From SHZI01 sp040080965 (GTDB lineage Bacteria; Pseudomonadota; Gammaproteobacteria; Steroidobacterales; GCA-2729495): DNA of 64,000 nt. The translations under genes and the position numbers were made by a program. Shown here piece after piece: positions 25,233 to 33,001 of this stretch. The stretch lies in contig JBEBHH010000001.1 of the NCBI GenBank assembly GCA_040080965.1, positions 163,670-227,669 of the forward strand, read 5' to 3'. The notes below the pieces were generated by a model, which did no database searches, was not told where the DNA came from, and saw nothing but the letters and a program-made list of their open reading frames with translations. How positions within the stretch are numbered: position 1 is the stretch's first letter; each line of letters opens with the position of its first letter.

Positions 25233-25804
25233 GAGCGCGTGTCTTCGAAGCGGCCGATCGCGTCGGCCTGTTTCAGGAGATAGCCAAGCTGATCGACGCC
25301 ATTGAGCAGGCAGTACTTGGAGAATCCGTCCATCGGAAAGGACACGGCTCGCCCGTCCGGCAGAAGCACCTTGCTCGCGGTGACGTCCACCGTGACCTCT
25401 GCACCGGGATTCTCGATGAGCCAGCCGTGGGTGGCCTTGTCGACGGTCACGGGGATCAGGCCGTTCTTGAGCGAATTGCCCCGAAAGATGTCGGCAATCT
25501 CCGTGCTGATGACGGCGTGGATACCGAAATCGAGCAGCGCCCAGGGCGCGTGTTCCCGCGAGGATCCGCAGCCGAAATTATTTCCCGCCACGAGGATTCC
25601 GCAACCCGCCGCTTCCGGCCGGTTCAACAGGAATTCAGGCTTCGGGTTGCCGGCACGGTCATAGCGCCAATCCGCAAACAGGGCCTTGCCCAGACCCTTG
25701 CGGGTGGTCGTGGTCAGGAATCGCGCTGGAACGATCTGGTCCGTGTCGATATCGGTCTGGGGCAGGACCATGGTCCGCGACTTCACAATGGTGACTTTTT
25801 CCAT
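25220..25804 (-). CDS. leuD: 3-isopropylmalate dehydratase small subunit
   Basis: 194 residues with the swivelling aconitase domain 4 fold: DIDTDQIVPARFL near the start and GNNFGCGSSREHAPWAL at about 75-95. It combines with LeuC to isomerise 2- to 3-isopropylmalate. Ten nt below leuC, with leuB overlapping its 3' end. Confidence 0.97.
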   Translation of the reverse strand: MEKVTIVKSRTMVLPQTDIDTDQIVPARFLTTTTRKGLGKALFADWRYDRAGNPKPEFLLNRPEAAGCGILVAGNNFGCGSSREHAPWALLDFGIHAVISTEIADIFRGNSLKNGLIPVTVDKATHGWLIENPGAEVTVDVTASKVLLPDGRAVSFPMDGFSKYCLLNGVDQLGYLLKQADAIGRFEDTRSWKP

Positions 25805-25814
25805 GGATGTTCTC

Positions 25815-27221
25815 TCAGTGGGCCAGGAGGGGCCGTGGATCGGCGATCCGGCCCGCGATGGCAGATGCCGCGGCGGTCAGCGGACTTGCAAGAACCGTGC
25901 GGGCGCCAACGCCCTGGCGGCCCTCGAAGTTCCTGTTGCTGGTGCTGACACACAGTTCACCGCGAGCGGTGACATCGCCGTTCATGCCAAGGCACATGGA
26001 GCAGCCTGCTTCCCGCCACTCCGCGCCGGCAGCCAGAAAGATCTCATGCAGGCCCTCGCGCTCAGCAGCCTGCTTGACCTGCTCGGAACCCGGCACCACC
26101 AGCATGCGAACCGTCGAAGCCACCTTCCGCCCGCGGAGAATGCTCGCAGCCTCCCGCAGATCCGAGAGCCGGGCGTTGGTGCAGCTGCCGACGAACACGA
26201 CATTGACGGGCATGCCCAGCATGGGCCTGTTCTCCGTGACGCCCATGTAGGCGAGCGCCTTGCGAAAGCTGTCGTCGGTGGCGGCCGGGACGGGCTGGGC
26301 GATGGGAACGACCATGCCCGGGTTCGTCCCGAAGGTGACCATCGGCGTGATCTTGCTGGAGTCGATGGAGATCTCACGGTCGAACTTCGCATCAGGGTCG
26401 GAGGGCAACTGGCGCCAGCGGGCGACGGCGGCATCCCAGTCAGCGCCCTTTGGCGCCATGGGCCGGTTCCTGAGGTATTCAATCGTCGTGTCGTCGGGCG
26501 CAATCATGCCCGCCCGTGCCCCTGCCTCGATCGACATGTTGCAGATGGTCATGCGCTGCTCCATGTTCAGCGAGCGAATTGCGCTGCCCCTGTACTCGAT
26601 GACGTGGCCGGTGCCGCCGTCGACCCCGATCTGGCCGATGATGGCAAGGATGATGTCCTTCGCGGTCACGCCCGGCCCGAGCTGGCCGTCGACGGTGATT
26701 GCCAGCGTCTTTGGCCGGCGCTGCAGCAGGCACTGTGACGCGAGGACGTGACCGACCTCGGTGGTGCCAATACCGAAGGCCAGCGCACCAAATGCTCCAT
26801 GGGTGCTCGTGTGGCTGTCACCGCAGACGATCGTCTTCCCGGGCTGGGTGATGCCAAGTTCCGGCCCGATGATGTGGACGATACCGCGCGACTCGCTCTC
26901 GAAGCCCAGCAGCTCGATGCCGAATTCCCGGCAGTTCTCGATCATTACCCGGATCTGGGCCGCCGCTGCCGGCTCGGACACGATGTCAAGATCCTTCAGC
27001 GATGCCACTCGCACCGTCGGGGTGGAATGGTCGAGTGTCGCCAGGGTAAGGTCCGGACGCCTCACTTTCTGGCCCCGCGAGCGAAGCACCGAGAACGCTT
27101 CGGGCGAAGTCACCTCGTGCGTCAGGTGAAGGTCGATATAAAGCACCGCCGGCGTATCGGCGGACTCGGGAACCACGATGTGGTCTTCCCAGACTTTCTG
27201 GAAAAGCGACTTGCCGCTCAT
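25815..27221 (-). CDS. leuC: 3-isopropylmalate dehydratase large subunit
   Basis: 468 residues of the aconitase superfamily. The [4Fe-4S] ligands are the Cys of FVGSCTNARLSDLR and both Cys of GCSMCLGMNGD. VCGDSHTSTHGAFGALAFGIG is also clear. Works with LeuD. The start at 27221 begins MSGKSLFQKVWEDHIV. The 43-nt gap to ilvE above shows no terminator. Confidence 0.97.
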   Translation of the reverse strand: MSGKSLFQKVWEDHIVVPESADTPAVLYIDLHLTHEVTSPEAFSVLRSRGQKVRRPDLTLATLDHSTPTVRVASLKDLDIVSEPAAAAQIRVMIENCREFGIELLGFESESRGIVHIIGPELGITQPGKTIVCGDSHTSTHGAFGALAFGIGTTEVGHVLASQCLLQRRPKTLAITVDGQLGPGVTAKDIILAIIGQIGVDGGTGHVIEYRGSAIRSLNMEQRMTICNMSIEAGARAGMIAPDDTTIEYLRNRPMAPKGADWDAAVARWRQLPSDPDAKFDREISIDSSKITPMVTFGTNPGMVVPIAQPVPAATDDSFRKALAYMGVTENRPMLGMPVNVVFVGSCTNARLSDLREAASILRGRKVASTVRMLVVPGSEQVKQAAEREGLHEIFLAAGAEWREAGCSMCLGMNGDVTARGELCVSTSNRNFEGRQGVGARTVLASPLTAAASAIAGRIADPRPLLAH

Positions 27222-27264
27222 TTCAGGTGTTCCTGACTGGATGACTGGTGCAGTTTACGAATAG

Positions 27265-28221
27265 CTAGGTGGCGACACGCTTGCCGGAGGATTGCGCGTC
27301 GAGGGGCTCGAGCCAGCCCCAGCGGTCAGCAGTCTTGCCGCTGAACAGGCCGAAGAAGGCATCCTGCAACGCCTTGGTAATCGGGCCCCGCGATCCCGCG
27401 CCGACGACCAGGCGATCGACGGAGCGGACCGGGGTAATCTCTGCCGCCGTCCCCGTGAGAAAGATCTCGTCGGCGATGTACATCATCTCCCGCGGAAGGG
27501 TCTGCTCCCTGACTTCGATGCCGAGGTCCCGCGCAAGGATCATCACGCTGTCCCGGGTGATCCCCTGGAGGATCGACGCGGCTGCTGGTGGAGTGATCAG
27601 CACGCCGTCGCGGACGAGGAACAGGTTCTCGCCGGCGCCTTCGCTGACGGTGCCATCAGCCGCAAGGGCAATGCCCTCCGCAAAGCCGCGGTCGCGGGCT
27701 TCGTATCCCACCAGCGTGCTCGACAGGTAGTTTCCGCCCGCCTTGGCGAGGGCCGGAATGGTGTTGGGGGCCACTCGCTGCCACGAGGAAACGCAGACAT
27801 CCACGCCCTTTTCGAGCGCTTCGGGCCCCAGGTAGGCGCCCCATTCCCAGGCGGCAATGGCGAGCTCGACCGGGTGACCGGGCTTCGGCACTACCCCGAC
27901 CTCGCCATAGCCTCGATAGGCCAGCGGCCGGATGTAGGCGCTCTTCAGGCCATTGCGCGCCACGACTTCCTTGCAGGCCACATCAATTTCGGCCGCCGAC
28001 CACGGAATCACGATGCGGTGGATCTTGGCCGAGTCGAGCAGCCGGCGAGTGTGCGCCTGCAGGCGGAATATCTGCGGGCCCGTGGGCGTGGCGTACGCCC
28101 GAATCCCTTCGAATACGGAGGATCCGTAGTGGAGGGCGTGACTCAGAACGTGAACGGTGGCGCTTTGCCACGGCACAAGCTTGCCGTTGTGCCAAATCCA
28201 TTCGGTGGACTTGATGGCCAT
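27265..28221 (-). CDS. ilvE: Branched-chain amino acid aminotransferase
   Basis: 318 residues from ATG 28221 (MAIKSTEWIWHNGKLVPW), a fold-type IV PLP enzyme making Leu, Ile and Val from their keto acids. LHYGSSVFEGIRAY, the PLP lysine in ALAKAGGNYLSS, SEGAGENLF and EIFLTGTAAEITPV are the family motifs. GAGGAC just upstream sets the start; the frame open above it is a shadow of leuA. Ten nt separate it from leuA, so the two are surely cotranscribed. Confidence 0.96.
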   Translation of the reverse strand: MAIKSTEWIWHNGKLVPWQSATVHVLSHALHYGSSVFEGIRAYATPTGPQIFRLQAHTRRLLDSAKIHRIVIPWSAAEIDVACKEVVARNGLKSAYIRPLAYRGYGEVGVVPKPGHPVELAIAAWEWGAYLGPEALEKGVDVCVSSWQRVAPNTIPALAKAGGNYLSSTLVGYEARDRGFAEGIALAADGTVSEGAGENLFLVRDGVLITPPAAASILQGITRDSVMILARDLGIEVREQTLPREMMYIADEIFLTGTAAEITPVRSVDRLVVGAGSRGPITKALQDAFFGLFSGKTADRWGWLEPLDAQSSGKRVAT

Positions 28222-28231
28222 GTGATGTCCT

Positions 28232-29806
28232 CTAAAGACGTACGACGTTGTCACCCGCGGCGCTGGCCAGGGCCGATCGGCCCGCCGCCTGCCGGCAGAC
28301 GCGGTTGATGACTTCCAGGTAGGCGAGGGCGCCAGCCTCGACGATGTCGGTGCTGACGCCATGGCCGCGATGACTGTGGCCATTATAGTCGACGGTAACG
28401 GTAACCTCGCCCTGGGCATCCTCCCCCATGGTCACGCTGCGAACCTCGAAGTTCCTGAGGTCGAGATTGATACCTGTGGCCCGCTCAAGCGCCTTGAAGG
28501 ACGCCTCCACGGGGCCGTCACCAACGGATGCCTCGTCCACTGTCCTGCCATCCGCGTGGCGCAGGCGAACAGCGGCGGCCGCGATGGCCCCGGTGCCTGC
28601 CGAAATATGCAGTTCCGCCATCTCCCAGGGGCCCTCACCGCCGGATTCGGCGTTCATGATGATGGCCTCGATGTCGGCATCGAACATTTCCTTCTTGCGA
28701 TCAGCGAGCTTCTTGAACTCCGCAAATGCCGCATTCAGTTCCTCGTCACCCAGGTTGAAGCCAAGTTGCTGAACGCGGTCGCGGAAAGCATGGCGCCCGC
28801 TGTGCTTGCCAAGGACGAGATTCGACCGGCTGATACCCACGTCCTCGGGATTCATGATTTCGTAGGTGGCTGCGTTCTTCAGCATGCCATCCTGGTGAAT
28901 GCCGGATTCGTGCGCGAAGGCGTTTTCACCCACGACGGCCTTGTTCCTGGGTACGTGCATCCCGGTGATGCTGGCCACGAGCCTGCTCGTCGGATAGAGC
29001 TTGTGCGTATCCACGCCCGTGGTGAGGCCGTAGTGGTTGGCCCGAGTCCTGATTGCCATGACGACCTCCTCGAGGGAGCAGTTGCCCGCCCGCTCGCCGA
29101 TGCCGTTGATCGTGCATTCCACCTGACGCGCACCCGCCGAGACCGCAGATAGGCTGTTGGCGACCGCCATACCAAGGTCGTCATGACAGTGGACGCTGAG
29201 CACCACATCGTTGATCCCTGGCACATTCCGCTTCAGGTAGGCAAAGAGTCCGGCGAACTCCTCGGGGACCGTGTAGCCGAGGGTGTCAGGAATGTTGATC
29301 GTCCGCGCGCCAGCCTCGATGACGGCTGCGACGACTTCCGCGAGGTACGCCGGTTCCGTCCGCGACGCATCCTCGGCAGAGAATTCCACGTCGTCGCTGT
29401 GCTTGCGCGCCATCCGTACGCCCTCGACGGCACGGCGAATGATTTCCTCCTTCGCCATATTGAGCTTGAAGGTGCGGTGAATCTCGCTGGTGGCAAGAAA
29501 TACGTGAATCCGCTTGCGCGCTGCAGGCATGAGGGCCGCTGCTGCGCGCTCTATATCCTGTGGGTGGCAGCGGGCCAGACTGCAGATCACGGGTCCATGG
29601 ATATCCGTCGCAATGGCTTGTACGGAATCGAAGTCGCCGGGAGACGCTGCGGCAAATCCGGCCTCGATCACGTCGACCTGCAGGTCGCGCAGCGCCGAGG
29701 CGACCCTCAGCTTCTCGACCAGCGTCATGCTGCAGCCCGGGGCCTGCTCGCCGTCGCGTAGAGTGGTGTCGAAGATCAGGATCCGGTCCTGCTGCTGGGT
29801 GCTCAT
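28232..29806 (-). CDS. leuA: 2-isopropylmalate synthase
   Basis: 524 residues. Condenses acetyl-CoA with 2-ketoisovalerate, the first step to leucine. The catalytic TIM barrel shows FDTTLRDGEQAPGCSM, the metal-binding HCHDDLGMAVANS and FAHESGIHQDG. The C-terminal part (about 395-524) is the allosteric dimer domain responsible for leucine inhibition. Its message carries a leader with a leucine-rich peptide and a terminator, so it is probably controlled by attenuation. First structural gene of leuA-ilvE-leuCDB. Confidence 0.97.
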   Translation of the reverse strand: MSTQQQDRILIFDTTLRDGEQAPGCSMTLVEKLRVASALRDLQVDVIEAGFAAASPGDFDSVQAIATDIHGPVICSLARCHPQDIERAAAALMPAARKRIHVFLATSEIHRTFKLNMAKEEIIRRAVEGVRMARKHSDDVEFSAEDASRTEPAYLAEVVAAVIEAGARTINIPDTLGYTVPEEFAGLFAYLKRNVPGINDVVLSVHCHDDLGMAVANSLSAVSAGARQVECTINGIGERAGNCSLEEVVMAIRTRANHYGLTTGVDTHKLYPTSRLVASITGMHVPRNKAVVGENAFAHESGIHQDGMLKNAATYEIMNPEDVGISRSNLVLGKHSGRHAFRDRVQQLGFNLGDEELNAAFAEFKKLADRKKEMFDADIEAIIMNAESGGEGPWEMAELHISAGTGAIAAAAVRLRHADGRTVDEASVGDGPVEASFKALERATGINLDLRNFEVRSVTMGEDAQGEVTVTVDYNGHSHRGHGVSTDIVEAGALAYLEVINRVCRQAAGRSALASAAGDNVVRL

Positions 29807-29880
29807 GTCTGTTCTCCCCGTTTACCTGGGAATGTCTCCGCGCTGACTCGATGTCGAGTCACAACTGCATTCAAGGCGGC

Positions 29881-29914
29881 AAAAAAAAACCCCGTCACCT
29901 TGTGGGTGCGGGGT
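29881..29914 (-). terminator. leuA attenuator: Attenuator terminator upstream of leuA
   Basis: On the minus strand CCCCG-CACC (29913-29905) pairs with GGTG-A-CGGGG (29899-29890) with one bulged base and a 5-nt loop, followed by nine T. This is a strong intrinsic terminator 75 nt before leuA and 30 nt after the stop of the leucine-rich leader ORF. GTCACC (29923-29918) just upstream can pair with the 3' arm GGTGAC (29899-29894), a competing structure that would break the terminator. Confidence 0.85.
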
Positions 29915-29943
29915 CTCGGTGACTCGTGGAAAAAATCAGCCGT

Positions 29944-30078
29944 TCAGACGCCCGCCCCTTGACCCGCTACCAGCGGGTGCGGCAGCAGAAGGCTCCGCAG
30001 GGGCAGGAGCAGAGCAGGCGCTGCCGGCGCCGTGCCGCCAGCAGCCTGGTCTGACGTCTGGCAGTGGATGTTTCGCAT
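29944..30078 (-). CDS. leuL: leu operon leader peptide
   Basis: A 44-residue reading frame (ATG 30078, TGA 29944-29946). Between residues 23 and 36 it has 8 leucines: ALLLPLRSLLLPHPL. A 6-bp hairpin ACCCGC-tggta-GCGGGT lies over the following codons (29978-29962), in the place of the pause hairpin of classic attenuators, and the terminator follows. Ribosome stalling at the Leu codons when Leu-tRNA is scarce would change leader folding and let transcription reach leuA. The length is greater than the 28-residue enterobacterial LeuL. A good -35 box (TTGACA, 30115-30110) lies upstream but no clear -10. Confidence 0.75.
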   Translation of the reverse strand: MRNIHCQTSDQAAGGTAPAAPALLLPLRSLLLPHPLVAGQGAGV

Positions 30079-30195
30079 GACGTCCAATGGTCACGGAACG
30101 CGTCAGGCTTGTCAACCGCGAATGGCCGGCCTCCATGCTATTCTCGCGCCGGTCGCGGGGGCCCTGAGGACCCCGGATTGTCACGATGGAAACCA

Positions 30196-30516
30196 ATGCC
30201 ACGAGTCATTTTTCACGACATTGACGGCCGGCTGATTGAGGCCGACGTGATGGCAGGCAACACAGTCATGGAGGCCGCACTGGACAATGGCGTGGCGGGA
30301 GTCCTGGCGGAGTGTGGCGGTGCTTGCGCGTGTGCGACCTGCCATGGGTACATTGTCGATAGTTGGCTTCCCCGCCTGAAGCCAATGGAAGAGATGGAGG
30401 ACGCCATGCTCGATACTGCCACCGACCGGCGGCCCTCCAGCCGCCTGCTCTGCCAGATAGAGCTGACCCCCGGCCTCGATGGCCTCGAGGTCGTCGTCGC
30501 CCGGAACGAGGCCTGA
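30196..30516 (+). CDS. Adrenodoxin-type [2Fe-2S] ferredoxin
   Basis: 106 residues. Cluster ligands are in AECGGACACATCHGY: Cys at the adrenodoxin positions C-x5-C-x2-C plus a fourth in RLLCQIEL. There is an additional Cys inside the loop (C-x3-C-x-C-x2-C), not normally present. Such ferredoxins pass single electrons to P450s, Rieske oxygenases or Fe-S assembly. The start MPRVIFHDIDG is chosen over longer in-frame starts because it matches the family N-terminus. It is divergent from leuL. No reductase gene is adjacent; the FAH-like gene follows after 7 nt. Confidence 0.92.
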   Translation: MPRVIFHDIDGRLIEADVMAGNTVMEAALDNGVAGVLAECGGACACATCHGYIVDSWLPRLKPMEEMEDAMLDTATDRRPSSRLLCQIELTPGLDGLEVVVARNEA

Positions 30517-30523
30517 GACTCCC

Positions 30524-31393
30524 GTGCGCCTCGTCACACTGGACAGCAGGGAAGTGGGAGGGCGGCCTGGCATCAGCCTGCCATCCGGCGAAATTCTCGA
30601 CCTGTCGGCGTCGCCTTCCGGATTGACGGCCGCCCAGTGGCGACCGCAGTCCGTGGTCAGTGTCCTCGCAGAAGGAGAGGAAGGATCGGCCAGGGTCGCC
30701 CGCCTCATATCTGAACTGGAGGCCGCACCCGATGCACAGCGCCAGGAGTGGCGCAACAGCGGGCGTCTCCTGCCGACGGCTGGCACACGGCTCATGCCGC
30801 CGATTCGCCGTCCAGGCCTGCTGCTAATGGTCGCCGATCGCAGTGACGGGCGATCATCCTGCTACGTCAAGAACCCGAACTCGGCCGCCGGACCGGACGC
30901 GACGATTGCCTGTCCGGAGGGCGACGATAGTCACCTCTTCCTCCTTGGAATGATCGGCCTGGTCGTGGGCCGCCCGTTGTTCCGTGCCACCGAGGCACAG
31001 GCGGCACGGGCCGTGGCCGCACTGACACTGGTCGCGGATCTCGGCACCCGACGCCTGGCCGGCGGGCCTGACGACGGCCGGGCAGATGCACGGCAGTTTC
31101 CAGGCGCCTGCATCATCGGCCCGGCACTCGTCACCCTCGACGAAGTGCCGGTCGCGGCGGGCTGGGAAATGGTCGTCCGCGTCAATGGACGGGCGGTCGG
31201 CTCGGGTACTTCGGACCTGAATCCGGAACGGGCAGCGGGCATTCTGGCCAGCCTGTCTGGCCGGTATGCGTTCCGGCCCGGCGACATCGTGGGCGTGCCC
31301 GCCGGGGTCGGCGAATTCGAACTTCCGGGAGCCAGCCGGGTCACTCTCGCGCTGGGCAGTACCCTCGAGCTGGGCTTCTCGACCAGCGGTTGA
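30524..31393 (+). CDS. FAH-superfamily protein with a degenerate metal site
   Basis: 289 residues from GTG 30524. The C-terminal half follows the fumarylacetoacetate hydrolase fold: CIIGPALVTLDEVP, VRVNGRAVGSGTSDLN, and RPGDIVGVPAGVG. The acidic metal ligands expected in the E-x-E/DYE-x-E-L region and the ND-x-x-ARD motif are missing: the equivalent stretches read DDSHLFLLGMIGLVVG and VADLGTRRL. It may therefore not hydrolyse or decarboxylate by the usual mechanism. Lies 7 nt after ferredoxin and 6 nt before the O-methyltransferase, probably one operon. Confidence 0.75.
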   Translation: MRLVTLDSREVGGRPGISLPSGEILDLSASPSGLTAAQWRPQSVVSVLAEGEEGSARVARLISELEAAPDAQRQEWRNSGRLLPTAGTRLMPPIRRPGLLLMVADRSDGRSSCYVKNPNSAAGPDATIACPEGDDSHLFLLGMIGLVVGRPLFRATEAQAARAVAALTLVADLGTRRLAGGPDDGRADARQFPGACIIGPALVTLDEVPVAAGWEMVVRVNGRAVGSGTSDLNPERAAGILASLSGRYAFRPGDIVGVPAGVGEFELPGASRVTLALGSTLELGFSTSG

Positions 31394-31399
31394 AGCGCC

Positions 31400-32065
31400 T
31401 TGTCCAGTCGCACGCTGAACCTGGACGATCGGCTCTACCACTACCTCCAGCAGGCCTCCCTGCGCGAGCCGGACGTCCTGCGCCGCCTCCGGGAAGAAAC
31501 GGCTCTCCTGCCGATGGCCGTCATGCAGATTTCCCCGGAGCAGGGCCAGTTCATGGCCTTCCTGGTCCGGGCCATCGGCGCCCGCAACTGTCTGGAGATC
31601 GGCACCTTCACGGGCTACAGCGCCCTCGCGTGCGCGCTGGCCTTGCCAGCTGACGGCAGCCTGATCGCGCTCGACACCAGCGCCGAGTGGACCGCGATCG
31701 GGCGTCGCTACTGGGAAGAAGCGGGCGTGGGCCGAAAGGTGCACCTGCAGCTCGGACCGGCCGGTGAGTCCTTGCGCCGCCTGCGGCGCGAGGGAGGGGA
31801 GGGCACGTTCGATTTCATGTTCATTGATGCCGACAAGCCCGGATACCCGGACTACGTCGAGCAGGGCGTCCATCTGCTGCGGGCGGGCGGGCTGATGGCT
31901 ATCGACAATGTGCTGTGGAGCGGACTCGTGGCTGACCCGGGGGTTTCAGATGCGGATACAAACGCCCTGCGGCAGCTCAATGAGCATCTGCGGTCCGATC
32001 AGCGCTTTGACCTGTCGATGGTGCCCATCGGTGATGGCCTGACCCTGCTGCGCAAGCGGCCCTGA
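31400..32065 (+). CDS. SAM-dependent O-methyltransferase, caffeoyl-CoA OMT family
   Basis: 221 residues with a TTG start. Class I methyltransferase motif I is NCLEIGTFTGYSALACALA. The divalent-metal and catechol-binding residues are in FDFMFIDADKPGYPDY and MAIDNVLWSG. Bacterial members methylate catechols and other vicinal diols. It follows the FAH-like gene closely and converges with the VOC gene. Substrate unknown; the nearby catabolic genes make an aromatic or enol compound possible. Confidence 0.9.
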   Translation: MSSRTLNLDDRLYHYLQQASLREPDVLRRLREETALLPMAVMQISPEQGQFMAFLVRAIGARNCLEIGTFTGYSALACALALPADGSLIALDTSAEWTAIGRRYWEEAGVGRKVHLQLGPAGESLRRLRREGGEGTFDFMFIDADKPGYPDYVEQGVHLLRAGGLMAIDNVLWSGLVADPGVSDADTNALRQLNEHLRSDQRFDLSMVPIGDGLTLLRKRP

Positions 32066-32095
32066 CGGAAGGCATTGCGCGAACCGCGAGAGCCT

Positions 32096-33001
32096 TCAGG
32101 GCTGGTGGATGATCTCCAGCAATTCCCCGGCAGCACCACGTATGCACTCGACGCCGGTGGCATCGGTGTAGGGGGGGCTGCTGTCTGGCGGGCTCGGGAG
32201 GTTCGTGCTGTCGCCGACCCCAGGCCCTGGCGAGAAGAAACTGACCATGGAGATGCCGGCGGGCAGTTCCGTCGGGTGCGCAGGCAACGGCCGCGCGGCC
32301 GGCGGCATCTCGTCGGCCTCGATATAGCAGCGGCCGCGCAGTGGCAACGCCGCGAGGCGAAAGCGATGTTCGCGCGAGAGTCCGAATTCGAGAGCCATGG
32401 TCTGAACCCGGGACTCCATGGCCGGTGTTTCGGGAACGCCGAAGGTGCGAAGGAAGTAGCGCTGCATGCCTTCCAGTGATTCGCCGCCAACGATGACGAT
32501 GAATGTGCGGTCCACGGCGCAGCGTGCCGGAGGCGACTCGAGGCCGGGTACGGGCTTCTTGAACTCGGTCAGGTAGATGATCTCGCCGCCGGGACCACGA
32601 ATCTGCATGGCCCGGATATCCGGGCAGAAGGACAGGTCGAGTGGCGGAGCGACGATCTCGAACGGCGAATTCCTCAGCTGCTCGGCGAGCGGGTCCACCC
32701 GGTCAACGATCAGCTCGGCGGCGTGCCAGCCGTGCCGGGTGAAGGCCCGGAAGGCCGGTTCGGCCGGCAGCTCGATGAACCGGAAGACGAAATCCGTGGC
32801 TGCAGCGGGCGCCATCAGCAGCAACGGCGTTCCGGCCAGGTTCGGGAAGCCCCACAAGGCAGCCTGGGCCGGCGTCACTGAACCCCTGGATACGGTGCGG
32901 TAGTGCAGGAAACTGCTGTACGCCGACTCCGCTGCCGCCAGTGACGGCGTCCGGATGGTGACACAGGCGATCGGACCCAGCCGGTTTGCAGTCGGGCTCA
33001 G
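32096..33001 (-). CDS. VOC (glyoxalase-fold) protein, apparent CTG start
   Basis: 301 residues if read from CTG 33001. Two VOC-like repeats are visible: residues 10-130 (GPIACVTIRTPSLAAAESAY ... EIIYLTEFKKPVPG) and 135-300 (RTFIVIVGGESLEGMQRYF ... LLEIIHQP). The first ATG/GTG/TTG in frame is the GTG at 32878, which would cut off the first beta-alpha unit (41 residues of clearly VOC-like sequence). The CTG overlaps the stop of the CoA-transferase gene as CTGA, the same geometry as the GTGA/ATGA overlaps elsewhere here, and CGGGG lies upstream. Substrate unknown. Likely cotranscribed with the CoA-transferase. Confidence 0.75.
   Translation of the reverse strand: MSPTANRLGPIACVTIRTPSLAAAESAYSSFLHYRTVSRGSVTPAQAALWGFPNLAGTPLLLMAPAAATDFVFRFIELPAEPAFRAFTRHGWHAAELIVDRVDPLAEQLRNSPFEIVAPPLDLSFCPDIRAMQIRGPGGEIIYLTEFKKPVPGLESPPARCAVDRTFIVIVGGESLEGMQRYFLRTFGVPETPAMESRVQTMALEFGLSREHRFRLAALPLRGRCYIEADEMPPAARPLPAHPTELPAGISMVSFFSPGPGVGDSTNLPSPPDSSPPYTDATGVECIRGAAGELLEIIHQP

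Noticed and set aside
29936..30202. 88-codon minus-strand frame overlapping the leu leader
   Set aside because: It is not leucine-rich and is in a different frame from the leader peptide that precedes the terminator; leuL at 30078-29944 explains the region better.
32066..32095. GAAGGC/GCCTTC pair between the O-methyltransferase and VOC genes
   Set aside because: Six base pairs with an 18-nt loop and no T-run; too weak for a terminator call.
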